Part shown: one piece after another, positions 1-9,839 of the stretch
Layout of the letters: every line of letters starts with the position of its first letter
Position numbering within the stretch: position 1 is the stretch's first letter
Source: Maribacter algarum (ex Zhang et al. 2020)
GTDB lineage: Bacteria; Bacteroidota; Bacteroidia; Flavobacteriales; Flavobacteriaceae
Direction of reading: 5' to 3'
Assembly (NCBI RefSeq): GCF_005885635.1
Contig: NZ_VATY01000001.1
Span: 434,001-498,000 of the forward strand
DNA length: 64,000 nucleotides
Translations under genes and position numbers: made by a program
The notes under the pieces: model-generated
Database searches by the model: none
Seen by the model: only the letters and a program-made list of their open reading frames with translations
Told to the model about the DNA's origin: nothing

Positions 1-3000
1 AATAGGTAGAGTATTTTTTTCTATAATATTCTTTTTTATTTGGTGTTCTGCATCTAGTCAATCTACTCCTATTCCTGACCCGAATTTTGAAGCTCAGCTA
101 ATCGCACTAGGATATGACTCAAATGGAGCTAACGGAAACATTCTCAATAGTGATGCCGACCTAGTTACTAATCTCACAACCAACAGAAATGACATCACTA
201 ATTTTGATGGATTACAAGCTTTTAGAAATTTAATTGAGCTCAATTTAGACCGAAACCAGTTTACCACCTTACCAATGAGCAACTTAACTGGCTTAGAAAG
301 ATTAACTTTTAGGGATAACGAAGTACTCGCAAGCCTTGATTTAACAAGAAATGTCAATCTTAAATGGTTAGATATTCAATCTATACCAGCTATAAACACT
401 TCTACATTGACAACATTGGATCTTTCTGCAAATATTAGGCTTGAGCACATTCATATTTTTAATTTTCAAGATTTAGAAACGATTGTACTCCCGCGAACTA
501 AAACATTGACATATTTAGATATTAAATCAAATTTTGATCTAATTGCAGACACCTCATATTATGACAACCTAGAATTCTTAGATATCGAAGTGTTTCGAGG
601 CATGATTATCACACTAACATTGCCACAGGTTAAAACAAATTTAAGATCGATTCGCGTTGCCAATGGAGAAGTAATAGATTTCAGGGGCTTAGGGGAATTT
701 GTCAACTTAGAAAAAATAATTCTATTCACACGCACAGAATTTATTGAATTTCCTCAATCAAATAGTCTGACCGATGTTCAAATAATCCCACATTATATTG
801 CTACTCCTGTTTCTTTTAATGGAGTACCGAATCTAAACTCATTAACCATAGGTTCAAGCAAGGTAGAAACTCCTTTTATAATTGATTTAGGATCTAACTC
901 CGAATTAGAAATACTGGTGTTGAAAGATACCAAACTGGTCAATCTCGATTTGTCAGGTAATCCAAAATTACGTCTTCTTGAAGTAAAGGAGAATAACCTT
1001 GAAGAGCTTGACTTGAGCAAGAACTCAGAGCTTGAATCTGTAATCGCTTTCAAAAATTTAATTACCAATATAGATTTAAGAAATAGCAATAAAATAACCG
1101 TTTTAGATCTGTCTGATAATAGATTGGAAGGAATAGATCTTAGTCAAAATACAGTTTTGGAAGATTTAAATGTTTCGAAAAACTTATTTTCGGGTGAAGG
1201 GCCAGACATCACTCAAAATACGGAGTTAGTAAAACTTAATATGGCTAACAATAGTATTTCTACCTTAGATATAACTTCATGTCTAAAATTGGAATCTGTT
1301 GATCTTTCTTTCAATCAATTTTCAGGCAATAACATCTTAGAACAAATAGTTCAAAATTATCAAACTGCGGGCAGAACATTAGGCGAAGAGACCTACGCAC
1401 TAAATGACAATCTTTTGTCAAACACGATACCAGATTTCACCTCACTTGTATCAACCACCACAAGAAATTTTAGTTTGAATTTTCAGAATAATAATTTTCA
1501 TTTCGGTGATTTCGAACAGCAGCATGCGCAGTATTTAAGTTATCGAGATACGCCCCGAGGTGGAGGAACAATTTTTAAGAGATATTGGTATGCTGGTCAG
1601 AATAAAGTCAACGTACGAGAGGTAATTACGACGGTACCAGGTCAACCAATTACCTTGGCAACCGTGGTGCGAGGTGCCCGAAATCATTACAAATGGTTTA
1701 AAGACGGGGTTGAAATTCCTGGTGCAGCAGATGCACCCGAGTATACCATTTCTTCACCTGAATCCTGTGAATCTGGTATTTATTATGCAGAAATAACAAG
1801 TGATTTGGTACCACTTGAAGATGGGGATGACCCTGGTAATAATGGAAGGAATCTTGTCTTACAACGAAACGATTTGGTATTAGGCGCTAATGGAGTACCA
1901 ACTTGCGCGCTCTTAATCAGCCCTTTGAACAAGTCGGTCGATGTACCAATTAATACTGGAATTGAATGGGAGAGTGAATCTGGTGCTTGTGGTTTTTTAT
2001 TGAGTGTTGGATCGACATCAGGGGCTTCTGATATACTAGATGCGTTAGACGTTGGTAACGTAAGTGGATATAACTTTGAAAATAATCTTCCTCCTGATTC
2101 TGAGATTTTTGTGACCATTACGCCTTATTTTGAAGACGGTTCTTTAGATGGATGTCTTGAAGAATCATTCTTTACCAGCAGTGAGGCTACCGTGCCGGAT
2201 TGTGCAATTCTTACACAACCCCTTGCGGGTAGTGTGGGCGTAGATGCCAATACAAATATCAATTGGTCAGTTGCTAGTGGTGCAAGTGGATATCGTATTA
2301 GATTAGGAACAAGTTCTGGTGCCAGTGATTTGGCAAATACCAATATCGATGATGGAAGCACATCGTACGATCCGATTGATGATTTTGTAGTCGGATCTGA
2401 AGTTTTTGTTACAATTACTTCATTCAATGATGTGGGTGATGCTATAGGTTGCGATGAAAGTAGTTTTTTTATCGCCTCCGCGGATGCTCTTCCGCCATGT
2501 ACTAACCTATCGCGCCCACTCAATGGAGAGCTTGAAGTAAATGCAAATACTATTATTCGCTGGAATAGAGTTGGTAATGCAAGTGGGTATGTGCTCAATA
2601 TTGGAACCTCTGCATTTGGAACTGATATACTCTCACGTGACGTTGGCTCGGAAATAGAGTTTCAACTTGACAATAATTTACCAAATGAACAAACCATTTT
2701 TGTTACGGTCATCCCGTACAATACGCAAGGTTCAGCGGAAGGATGTGTTTCAGAAAGTTTTGAAACAGCGGCGGAAACACCTTTACCAGAATGTACTACT
2801 TTGATTTCACCCGCAAATGGTGAAAGGGATGTAGACCCACTCATAGATTTGGCTTGGAATATTTCTGAAAATGCTACAGGTTATATTATAGAGGTAGGAA
2901 CCACACCGGATGGTGATGATTTCTTTTCACAAGATGTTGGCTTGACAACCTTTTACAATTTCAGGGATGATTTGCCCGAAGGGAGGCCAATATATGTGAA

Positions 3001-5146
3001 AATCATCCCATATAATGAGACTGGTGAAGCAGTTGATTGTCAAGGGGAGAGCTTTTCGACAAGTGTACCTACAAGACCAGAATGTACTTCGTTAGCACTG
3101 CCGGAAAACGGTGCAATAAATGTTAGCACCACTACAAATTTTGCGTGGAATGCCATTTCCACCGCCAAGGGATATACCCTAAATATTGGTACTACTATGG
3201 GAGGCTCTGATATACTTTCTGAAGATGTTGGTGCAACTACCTTTTTTGATTTACCAGATAGTTTACCTGAAGAGCAAATTATTTATGTGAGCATAGTACC
3301 GTATAACGATTCAGGTGATGCAATTGATTGTATCGAAGAAAGTTTTACCACAAGTGGAGCTATTGTCCTACCTGAATGTACCAATTTGACAATGCCTACC
3401 GATGGAACTACCGAAGTTCCTGTTACGACCAGTCTTGCGTGGAATGCCATTAGCAATGCCGAGGGGTATCGAGTTATAATTGGGACTTCAAGTGGGGCTT
3501 CAGATGTATTCTCTGAGGATGTCGGTATTGCAAACGCTATAAGTCTCCCTGAAAACTTACCTGAAAATAGTAGTATTTATGTTTTGGTTACACCATATAA
3601 TGCCATAGGGGATGCTCTCTCCTGTAGCGAAGAAACTTTTACAACTACGGCTGCCCCCATCACACCTTCATGTGCAAACTTGACCATGCCAACCAATGGA
3701 GGTACAGCAGTGAGTATGTCTACTAATTTTGCCTGGTCTGCAGTTGCCAATGCCAGTGGTTATTTCTTGAACATTGGTACGTCTACTAACGGTACAGATA
3801 TCTTTTCAGAAGATATTGGGTTGACGAACTTTTATGATTTAGCACAAGATTTGCCACCAAGTACAGTCATTTACGTCTCCATTGTACCCTATAACAATGA
3901 AGGTTCTGCCCTTGCATGCACAGAAGATTCTTTTACCACCGCTTCTGTACCGACTATTCCTTCCTGTACTTCGCTTAGTTTACCCATTAATGGAGAGATG
4001 TCTGCGAGTACTTTTACCAACTTTGCATGGAATCTGGTTGACAACGCGCAAGGTTATACCCTACAGATCGGCACTTCATCAGGTGGTTCTGAAATTTTCT
4101 CCGGAGATGTCGGAAGCACAACTTGGTACGATTTAGAAAACGAATTGCCCGAGAGTACTGAAATTTTTGTAACCATTGGAGCATACAATGATTTAGGCGA
4201 AGCTCAAGGTTGTTTGGAGGAAAGCTTTACCACTGCCGATGCACCAACAGTGCCTTCTTGTTCTCTTCTAATATCCCCCGTAGAAGGTTCGAGAGCTGTG
4301 GACCCAAATACTAGAGTTGTTTGGAACGCAGTTTCAGATGCCGATGGGTATCGTCTTTCAGTAGGAACTACTGCAGGGGGTACCGATATCATTGACAATC
4401 AAGATGTAGGCCTACTCACCGAATTTTCCTTGAATGGAGGTTTCCCTACCGCTTCTCAGATATATGTTACGATTGCTCCATATAATGTTGTAGGAGAAAA
4501 TTTAAATTGTTCCAGTCAATCCTTTACCACCGCAGCTTCAAGTACAGACGTCGTTCCTTTTTGCACCTCCTTATATGAACCCATTGATGGTCAATCAAAT
4601 ATACAGACGGAGACAACACTTCGTTGGAACGAAGTATCCAATACAGATGGATACCGAATATCTATTGGGACCACTTCTGGAGAAAACGATATCCTTGATA
4701 ATTTTGATGTGGGTTCATCTACTAGTTATGATGTGGAAGGACTACCCATAGGAGCTATTATTTATGTACAGATAAAACCTTATAACGCACAAGGAATTCA
4801 AGAGGGCTGTCAAGAAACTAAATTTATTACCACTTTTGTGGAACCATCAAAAAATGAAACCAAATTTGCACTTACACCGAATGGAGATGGACTCAATGAC
4901 TTTTGGCGAATAGAGGGTATCGAAGCACATCCAAATAATATTGTCCGTATTTTCAATAGGTGGGGCGATGAAGTATTTAAGATAAATGGCTATAACAATC
5001 TGACGAATGTCTTTTCTGGAGAAGCAAATCAAATGGCCAGTTTAGGAGCCGGTCAGCTTCCAACAGGTACTTATTTTTTTGATATTCGCATTGATGGGGA
5101 GCATGATATCGATAAGTTAAGAGGCTATCTAATACTTAAAAGATAA
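1..5146 (+). CDS. Giant LRR and repeat-containing T9SS type B secreted protein (5' partial)
   Basis: The reading frame is open from base 2, well before the first in-frame ATG at 275. The first 20 codons encode a hydrophobic signal-peptide core ending ..CSASSQ, followed by a flavobacterial leucine-rich-repeat N-terminus (IPDPNFEAQLIALGYDSNGA). The true start therefore lies a few codons left of the window; 1714 residues are visible. Order: signal peptide (1-20), leucine-rich repeats (about 25-520), an Ig-like segment (about 550-605), ten fibronectin-III-like repeats of 97-101 residues (about 635-1612), and a C-terminal gliding-motility/type B sorting domain (about 1620-1714) with TPNGDGLNDFW and IFNRWGDEVF. 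Proteins with this ending are exported by the type IX system and normally stay at the cell surface or are released. Adhesion or ligand binding is likely, but the ligand is unknown. A PorP/SprF gene follows after 2 nt, the usual partner arrangement. Confidence 0.9.
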   Translation, partial: IGRVFFSIIFFFIWCSASSQSTPIPDPNFEAQLIALGYDSNGANGNILNSDADLVTNLTTNRNDITNFDGLQAFRNLIELNLDRNQFTTLPMSNLTGLERLTFRDNEVLASLDLTRNVNLKWLDIQSIPAINTSTLTTLDLSANIRLEHIHIFNFQDLETIVLPRTKTLTYLDIKSNFDLIADTSYYDNLEFLDIEVFRGMIITLTLPQVKTNLRSIRVANGEVIDFRGLGEFVNLEKIILFTRTEFIEFPQSNSLTDVQIIPHYIATPVSFNGVPNLNSLTIGSSKVETPFIIDLGSNSELEILVLKDTKLVNLDLSGNPKLRLLEVKENNLEELDLSKNSELESVIAFKNLITNIDLRNSNKITVLDLSDNRLEGIDLSQNTVLEDLNVSKNLFSGEGPDITQNTELVKLNMANNSISTLDITSCLKLESVDLSFNQFSGNNILEQIVQNYQTAGRTLGEETYALNDNLLSNTIPDFTSLVSTTTRNFSLNFQNNNFHFGDFEQQHAQYLSYRDTPRGGGTIFKRYWYAGQNKVNVREVITTVPGQPITLATVVRGARNHYKWFKDGVEIPGAADAPEYTISSPESCESGIYYAEITSDLVPLEDGDDPGNNGRNLVLQRNDLVLGANGVPTCALLISPLNKSVDVPINTGIEWESESGACGFLLSVGSTSGASDILDALDVGNVSGYNFENNLPPDSEIFVTITPYFEDGSLDGCLEESFFTSSEATVPDCAILTQPLAGSVGVDANTNINWSVASGASGYRIRLGTSSGASDLANTNIDDGSTSYDPIDDFVVGSEVFVTITSFNDVGDAIGCDESSFFIASADALPPCTNLSRPLNGELEVNANTIIRWNRVGNASGYVLNIGTSAFGTDILSRDVGSEIEFQLDNNLPNEQTIFVTVIPYNTQGSAEGCVSESFETAAETPLPECTTLISPANGERDVDPLIDLAWNISENATGYIIEVGTTPDGDDFFSQDVGLTTFYNFRDDLPEGRPIYVKIIPYNETGEAVDCQGESFSTSVPTRPECTSLALPENGAINVSTTTNFAWNAISTAKGYTLNIGTTMGGSDILSEDVGATTFFDLPDSLPEEQIIYVSIVPYNDSGDAIDCIEESFTTSGAIVLPECTNLTMPTDGTTEVPVTTSLAWNAISNAEGYRVIIGTSSGASDVFSEDVGIANAISLPENLPENSSIYVLVTPYNAIGDALSCSEETFTTTAAPITPSCANLTMPTNGGTAVSMSTNFAWSAVANASGYFLNIGTSTNGTDIFSEDIGLTNFYDLAQDLPPSTVIYVSIVPYNNEGSALACTEDSFTTASVPTIPSCTSLSLPINGEMSASTFTNFAWNLVDNAQGYTLQIGTSSGGSEIFSGDVGSTTWYDLENELPESTEIFVTIGAYNDLGEAQGCLEESFTTADAPTVPSCSLLISPVEGSRAVDPNTRVVWNAVSDADGYRLSVGTTAGGTDIIDNQDVGLLTEFSLNGGFPTASQIYVTIAPYNVVGENLNCSSQSFTTAASSTDVVPFCTSLYEPIDGQSNIQTETTLRWNEVSNTDGYRISIGTTSGENDILDNFDVGSSTSYDVEGLPIGAIIYVQIKPYNAQGIQEGCQETKFITTFVEPSKNETKFALTPNGDGLNDFWRIEGIEAHPNNIVRIFNRWGDEVFKINGYNNLTNVFSGEANQMASLGAGQLPTGTYFFDIRIDGEHDIDKLRGYLILKR
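1904..4837 (+). repeat. Ten tandem ~294-bp coding repeats (fibronectin-III-like modules)
   Basis: Ten consecutive modules each begin with a Cys (TGT/TGC) codon at 1904, 2201, 2498, 2792, 3083, 3377, 3671, 3965, 4259 and 4562, so spacing is 291-303 bp. Each has the pattern C-x-x-L-x-x-P, a central W (typically AW/RW), GY, IGT/VGT and a closing ESFTT-like strand. The two conserved Cys per module, one at the start and one near the end, could form a disulphide outside the cell. The repeats are diverged at DNA level, so they are old duplications rather than fresh expansions. Confidence 0.9.
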
Positions 5147-5148
5147 TC

Positions 5149-6054
5149 ATGAGTTTTCGCTTTTTTATTGTAGCAATTTTGCTAGGAGTCGCATGTTATG
5201 CCCAGCAGACTCCGGTTTTTTCAGAATATAATTACAATCCTTTTCTTATTAATTCCGCTCATGCAGGGGCTTTGCAAAATGCTGAAATTTCGTTGACGCA
5301 TTCGGGGCTTTTTAGCACTATAGATGGTAGTCCAAAAAGTTCAAATGTTAGCTTTAGAACACCTTTAGCAAATAAGCAAATGGGTTTAGGTGGAGGATTC
5401 ATTCATGATGAAATTGGCGTAACAACTACAACCTCAACTTTTGCCGCCTATTCGTATAGAATACCATTAAATTTGGACGATGAGCCCTACTGGAAAGTGC
5501 AAGAACCCACAGGTATTTCTTTTGGATTGACAATCGGGTTTCAAAAATATCAAGAGAACTTATTAGGTCTAGGTCTAGGCACGGATCCGCTATTATCTCA
5601 AAATATCAATGCTACTCTTCCCATGGTCGGTGCTGGGATTGTATTGAACTATGCTAAATTTTATATTGGATTATCTACTCCAAATTTGTTAGGAGATCGT
5701 TTTGCTTCCGAGGATAATCTGGATCTTCAAAGCCCATACTATGCCTATATTGGTTATCGTTTTTACTTTAGTCGCTTTGAAAATGTCTTATTGAAACCAA
5801 ATGTGCTTTTGAAATACGAAAATGGAGCTCCGATTCAAGCAGATTTGAACCTATCCTTTACCATGAATTCAAAACTTGAATTTGGATTAGGGTATAGAAC
5901 AAACTCATCCCTTAATATCCTTGCAGGTGTATATTTATTCGAAAGTCTCCGAATCATATATAGTTACAACGTAGCTTCAAAAAATCTAAGCTTTGGAAAT
6001 ACCCACGGTATTGTATTAAGTTATCGATTTAATCGTGGCTATTCTAGAAACTAA
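5149..6054 (+). CDS. PorP/SprF family type IX secretion outer-membrane protein
   Basis: 301 residues with a signal peptide ending CYAQ and the family start QTPVFSEYNYNPFLINSAHAG. The rest is a beta-barrel-like alternation with family motifs such as MGLGGGFIHDEIG and GLSTPNLLGDR. PorP/SprF proteins are outer-membrane beta-barrels; SprF is needed for secretion of SprB-type adhesins and several paralogues are each paired with a type B substrate. The start lies 2 nt after the stop of the giant LRR protein, so the two are surely co-transcribed, and this protein probably serves as its dedicated export or anchoring partner (inference from synteny). Length is typical for the family. Confidence 0.9.
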   Translation: MSFRFFIVAILLGVACYAQQTPVFSEYNYNPFLINSAHAGALQNAEISLTHSGLFSTIDGSPKSSNVSFRTPLANKQMGLGGGFIHDEIGVTTTTSTFAAYSYRIPLNLDDEPYWKVQEPTGISFGLTIGFQKYQENLLGLGLGTDPLLSQNINATLPMVGAGIVLNYAKFYIGLSTPNLLGDRFASEDNLDLQSPYYAYIGYRFYFSRFENVLLKPNVLLKYENGAPIQADLNLSFTMNSKLEFGLGYRTNSSLNILAGVYLFESLRIIYSYNVASKNLSFGNTHGIVLSYRFNRGYSRN

Positions 6055-6441
6055 ATCATTCTGGGGAAAAGTCGAAATACTAAAAATATAATCAACCATA
6101 TTAGGTGCCATTGACCTCAGAAATTTCAAATTTCAAAAAGCTATTTCGCTTCATAATCAGAACTCAGTTAGTACATCTCATTTACCTTTCTTAAAGCCAA
6201 AATAACCGCTCATCGATAACTTTTACCCTTTAAAGAGTTTTTAAATACCCATTTGGCAATATCAGTATCTTTCACGTCTCATCGATTAAATGCAATAATC
6301 AATGAGCGGATTTTTACCAAATCCATTTTTTTAGAATCGAGAAGTGGCTTGATATTTATACCTTAAAAACCAGGCGCAGATATCACAGCATCGAGAACAT
6401 TTTTTTGAATAGCGACCATACCAATATAACAAACCAAATAA
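6055..6441. other. 387-bp intergenic region before the polysaccharide locus
   Basis: No convincing coding sequence on either strand; the short minus ORF here is a shadow extending into the epimerase gene. It probably contains the 3' end of the T9SS pair transcript and the promoter of the epimerase operon, but I see no clear TAnnTTTG box. The one visible structure is a near-perfect inverted repeat, listed separately. Confidence 0.5.
6206..6309. repeat. Spaced inverted repeat CCGCTCATCGAT / ATCAATGAGCGG
   Basis: CCGCTCATCGAT at 6206-6217 is the reverse complement of ATCAATGAGCGG at 6298-6309 except for one position. The arms are 80 bp apart, and a further TCATCGATT occurs at 6279-6287 inside the interval. 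It lies upstream of the epimerase operon. It could be a pair of binding sites for one regulator or the base of a long RNA stem; chance cannot be excluded. Confidence 0.4.
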
Positions 6442-7449
6442 ATGAGTACAACACCAAATAAAGTACTAGTAACTGGCGTTGCAGGATTTTTAGGCTCGAA
6501 CCTTTTGAGCAAACTCCTGAATGAAGGACACCATGTTGTGGGTATCGACAATCTTTCAATGGGGAGATTAGAAAACATTCAAGGTTCTTTAAATCATGAG
6601 AACTTTGTTTTTCTAGAGAATGACATCCTAGATAAAGACTTTGTAGAAAATCTGGATAACGATTTTGATGTAATCATCCATTTAGCGGCCTTTAAAATTC
6701 CTAGATATGGAAATGCCGTGGCTACCCTACAAATCAATTCCAAGGGAAGCGAGAATATGCTTGAATTCGCCCGTAAAACCAAAACTAAATTTGTTTTGGC
6801 GTCTACCTCAGATGTATATGGTATGAGCCCTGATATTCCTTTTAGAGAAGATGGCAACTGTGTCATCGGCGATTCAAAGGTACCGCGTTGGGCCTATGCT
6901 GTTTCAAAACTCTTTGACGAACATTTGGCACTCGCCTATATGGAAGATTACGATTTTCCGGTAGTAATGTTACGATTCTTTGGCTCTTACGGCCCAAACC
7001 AGCATCTTTCTTGGTGGGGCGGCCCACAATCGGTATTTATTGATTGTATCTTAAATAATAAAGTGATTCCTATTCATGGCGATGGAAAGCAAACAAGAAC
7101 CTTTACTTTTGTAGATGACACTGTTGAAGGCATTTATGCGGCTGCCATGAAACCAGAGGCAAATGGTGAAATCTTCAACATTGGTGCGAATGAAGAGATT
7201 ACGATTCTTGAGTTGGCAGAAATGCTCAACGACATAGCTGATGAAACCGTAAAGGCCGAAATACAGCTGATTCCATATAACGAAATCTCAAGTGGTAGAA
7301 AATATCAAGATGTGATGCGGCGCGTACCAGATACTTCAAAAGCTGAAAGAATTTTAGGTGTTAAGGCAAAAACTAAGATGAGGGAAGGTCTACGCCTAAC
7401 TTATGAGTGGCAAAAACAGGTCACAATGGATAAAGTCGAAACTACATGA
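6442..7449 (+). CDS. NAD-dependent nucleotide-sugar epimerase/dehydratase (extended SDR)
   Basis: 335 residues. The N-terminal Rossmann motif reads GVAGFLGSNL (residues 12-21), an acidic-end strand GIDNLS follows, and the catalytic set is Ser/Thr in ASTSDVYG plus YAVSK (Tyr and Lys). The C-terminal part has the substrate-side motifs PIHGDGKQTRTFTFVDD and IFNIGANEEITI typical of UDP-glucose 4-epimerase/GDP- or dTDP-sugar dehydratase relatives. It should act on a nucleotide sugar in the cytoplasm to supply the polysaccharide locus; the exact sugar cannot be read from sequence. It is first in an overlapping operon: its end overlaps the next ATG by 4 nt (ATGA), indicating translational coupling. 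Confidence 0.88.
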   Translation: MSTTPNKVLVTGVAGFLGSNLLSKLLNEGHHVVGIDNLSMGRLENIQGSLNHENFVFLENDILDKDFVENLDNDFDVIIHLAAFKIPRYGNAVATLQINSKGSENMLEFARKTKTKFVLASTSDVYGMSPDIPFREDGNCVIGDSKVPRWAYAVSKLFDEHLALAYMEDYDFPVVMLRFFGSYGPNQHLSWWGGPQSVFIDCILNNKVIPIHGDGKQTRTFTFVDDTVEGIYAAAMKPEANGEIFNIGANEEITILELAEMLNDIADETVKAEIQLIPYNEISSGRKYQDVMRRVPDTSKAERILGVKAKTKMREGLRLTYEWQKQVTMDKVETT

Positions 7450-8783
7450 AAGTAGGTATTGTTGGCGGAGGTTTTATGGGGCTGGTATTGGCCCATGAAA
7501 TTTCAAAAACAAATACCAAAGTAAAAGTGTTTGAAAGTGACTCGCAATTAGGAGGCCTGGCAACACACTATGATTTCGGTTCTTTCATATGGGACAAGTT
7601 CTATCATGTCATTTTACCGACAGATAATCATCTTATCAATCTTATCAATGACATAGGGCTTGAAGAAAGTTTGCAGTGGCGAAGGTCAATGACTGGGTAC
7701 TACGTAAATAAAAAATTCTATTCCATAAGCAGTTCCAAAGAATTTTTGCTTTTCCCCGCTTTAAACATTTTCGATAAAATCAAACTGGCCTATACTATAT
7801 TTTATGGTTCCAAAATTAAGGACCGTAAGAAACTCGAAGGGATTTCAGTAAGAGATTGGCTCGTAAAAATGGGTGGCGAAAAGACGTATGAGAAGTTTTG
7901 GTCTCCCCTATTAAAGGCAAAACTGGGAGACAACCATGACAGGGTATCCGCGGTTTTCATTTGGACCTATATCAAAAGATTATTTCAAGCACGAAGTTCA
8001 GCTGCTCAAAAAGAACATATGGGTTATGTATCAGGCGGATATAAAACCATCTTTGATAGCATACAACAACTGCTTAATGAAAAAGGTTCAGAAGCAATTA
8101 CCAATGCTAGCATTGAACGAATTGAACCAAACCCACTGGGAGGAATAACACTTCATCACAACGGTGGTGAAGAGCATTTTGACAAGGTCATATTTACTGC
8201 TCCTTTGAACATATTGGAAAAAGTAAGTTCACCAGATCTTTTTATGCTTTCAAATAATAAAGAGGCTGTGGAGTATCTTGGGGTAATCTGCATGGCCCTA
8301 ATAACCAAAGAACCCTTGACACCTTATTATGTATTGAATATCGCTGATAAAGAGGTGCCTTTCACTGGTGTTATAGGTATGAGTTCTTTGGTTGATTTAG
8401 AACAGACAGATGGGAGTTACATTACTTATTTTCCAAAATATATAACAGCTGATCATGACTATTGGTGTAAATCAAATGAAGAATTGGAGGCAATTTTCCT
8501 TGATGGCGTTCGACGTCTTTATCCGGAGTATGACATGAAAGCGGTTCAATCCGTTCATATGAACAAAGCATTTAAGGTACAGCCCCTACAAGTATTGAAC
8601 TATTCGGACATTATCCCAAAAATAAAAACAAAACATTCAGACTTTTTTGTTTTGAACACCTCTCAGTTTGTTAATGACACCCTCAATAACAACTCTGTAG
8701 TGAATCATGTTCAAAGCTTTATGAATGATTTCAAAATAGAACTTTCATCAAAGCCAAAGACCAAAATTGAAAATACGTTATGA
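7446..8783 (+). CDS. FAD/NAD(P)-dependent oxidoreductase of polysaccharide loci (amine-oxidase/UGM-like fold)
   Basis: 445 residues. The N-terminal dinucleotide-binding motif GIVGGGFMGLVLAHE is followed by an acidic residue (FESD) and LGGLATHY, the pattern of protoporphyrinogen-oxidase-like and UDP-galactopyranose-mutase-like flavoproteins. No signal peptide or membrane helix stands out. Such proteins often lie beside glycosyltransferases and a sugar epimerase and are thought to act on sugars or lipid-linked sugars, but no reaction can be assigned here. Both ends overlap neighbours by 4 nt (ATGA at 7446 and at 8780), so five genes from 6442 to 12196 appear to form one unit. Confidence 0.75.
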   Translation: MKVGIVGGGFMGLVLAHEISKTNTKVKVFESDSQLGGLATHYDFGSFIWDKFYHVILPTDNHLINLINDIGLEESLQWRRSMTGYYVNKKFYSISSSKEFLLFPALNIFDKIKLAYTIFYGSKIKDRKKLEGISVRDWLVKMGGEKTYEKFWSPLLKAKLGDNHDRVSAVFIWTYIKRLFQARSSAAQKEHMGYVSGGYKTIFDSIQQLLNEKGSEAITNASIERIEPNPLGGITLHHNGGEEHFDKVIFTAPLNILEKVSSPDLFMLSNNKEAVEYLGVICMALITKEPLTPYYVLNIADKEVPFTGVIGMSSLVDLEQTDGSYITYFPKYITADHDYWCKSNEELEAIFLDGVRRLYPEYDMKAVQSVHMNKAFKVQPLQVLNYSDIIPKIKTKHSDFFVLNTSQFVNDTLNNNSVVNHVQSFMNDFKIELSSKPKTKIENTL

Positions 8784-9751
8784 GTAAACCATTTTTAAGC
8801 CTTTCACTTGATATGGATAACCAATGGTCGTACATGAAAATTCATGGCGAAGAAGGTTGGGAAGAATATCCTTCATATCTCGATATTTTTGTGCCGCATG
8901 TGCTAAAAGTATTGGCTGATTTGGACTTGAAAATCACTTTTTTCATAGTAGGGCAAGATGCCGCTTTTGAAAGCAATCATAAGTATCTTAAGGCAATAGC
9001 CGATGCTGGTCATGACATTGCAAATCATTCCTTCAAACATGAAACTTGGCTACATCTTTACACCAAGGAAGAAATGAAAGAGGAAATAGATACAGCTCAT
9101 GATATCATTGAAAAGGTTACAGGAAAAACGCCTAGCGGCTTTCGTGGCCCAGGCTTTAGTTGGAGTCGCACCTTATTGGAGGTTTTATCAGAAAAAAACT
9201 ATAAGTATGACGCATCAACACTACCTACCGTAATTGGGCCGCTTGCCCGAGCCTATTACTTTAGTACGTCTAACCTTTCCAAAGAGGAAAAAGAAGACAG
9301 GAAAGAAATTTTTGGTAAATTTTCTGATGGCTTCCGAAAGCTAAAACCTTACTATTGGCAGTTAAAAAAGGAAAAGAAGTTGCTTGAACTGCCTGTAACA
9401 ACAATGCCTCTTTTTCGAATACCATTTCACCTGAGCTATCTTTTATATTTAAGTAACATTTCTATTCATATCGCAATGTTGTATTTAAATATTGCCATCT
9501 TTCTTTGCAAAATAACACGGACTGAACCTAGTTTCTTGTTACATCCTTTGGATTTAATTGGTGGAGATCAAATTGAAAGCCTGGCCTTTTTTCCGGGAAT
9601 GAATATCTCAAGCGATCGGAAAATATTTATTTTTAAGAAAGTAATGCGTAAACTGGCAAAACATTTTACCCTGGTAGATATGAATACCCACGTTGAGGCC
9701 ATTGAAAGTAAAACTTCATTGAAATCAGTAGCAATAAGTAGTTTATCATAA
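8780..9751 (+). CDS. Polysaccharide deacetylase family protein (NodB domain)
   Basis: 323 residues. NodB motif 1 is SLDMDN (Asp-x-Asp; residues 9-11 region), motif 2 is NHSFKH (His-x3-His metal ligands) and motif 3 is FRGPGFSW. The family removes N- or O-acetyl groups from sugars with a divalent metal. There is no signal peptide, so it probably acts in the cytoplasm or at the inner membrane face on a lipid-linked sugar. A strongly hydrophobic stretch around residues 212-247 is unusual for a soluble NodB enzyme and may anchor it in the membrane. Its neighbours, a GT2 enzyme and a GT39-like transferase, suggest it modifies a polyprenyl-linked sugar before transfer (inference). Confidence 0.82.
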   Translation: MSKPFLSLSLDMDNQWSYMKIHGEEGWEEYPSYLDIFVPHVLKVLADLDLKITFFIVGQDAAFESNHKYLKAIADAGHDIANHSFKHETWLHLYTKEEMKEEIDTAHDIIEKVTGKTPSGFRGPGFSWSRTLLEVLSEKNYKYDASTLPTVIGPLARAYYFSTSNLSKEEKEDRKEIFGKFSDGFRKLKPYYWQLKKEKKLLELPVTTMPLFRIPFHLSYLLYLSNISIHIAMLYLNIAIFLCKITRTEPSFLLHPLDLIGGDQIESLAFFPGMNISSDRKIFIFKKVMRKLAKHFTLVDMNTHVEAIESKTSLKSVAISSLS

Positions 9752-9839
9752 GAAATAAAAAAACGGTGCCAATTTCTTTGTTTACCTAAATTGGTGAAAC
9801 CGCCATATTAATTAATATTAACCGACCAAACCACCTTAA

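Noticed and set aside
1904-4837. CRISPR-like or satellite repeat array
   Set aside because: The ~294-bp periodicity is protein-coding Fn3-like modules in one open frame, diverged at DNA level.
9769-9794. Inverted repeat CCAATTT/AAATTGG between the deacetylase and GT2 genes
   Set aside because: Only 7 bp with a 12-nt loop and no T tract; the genes around it look like one operon, so a terminator is unlikely.
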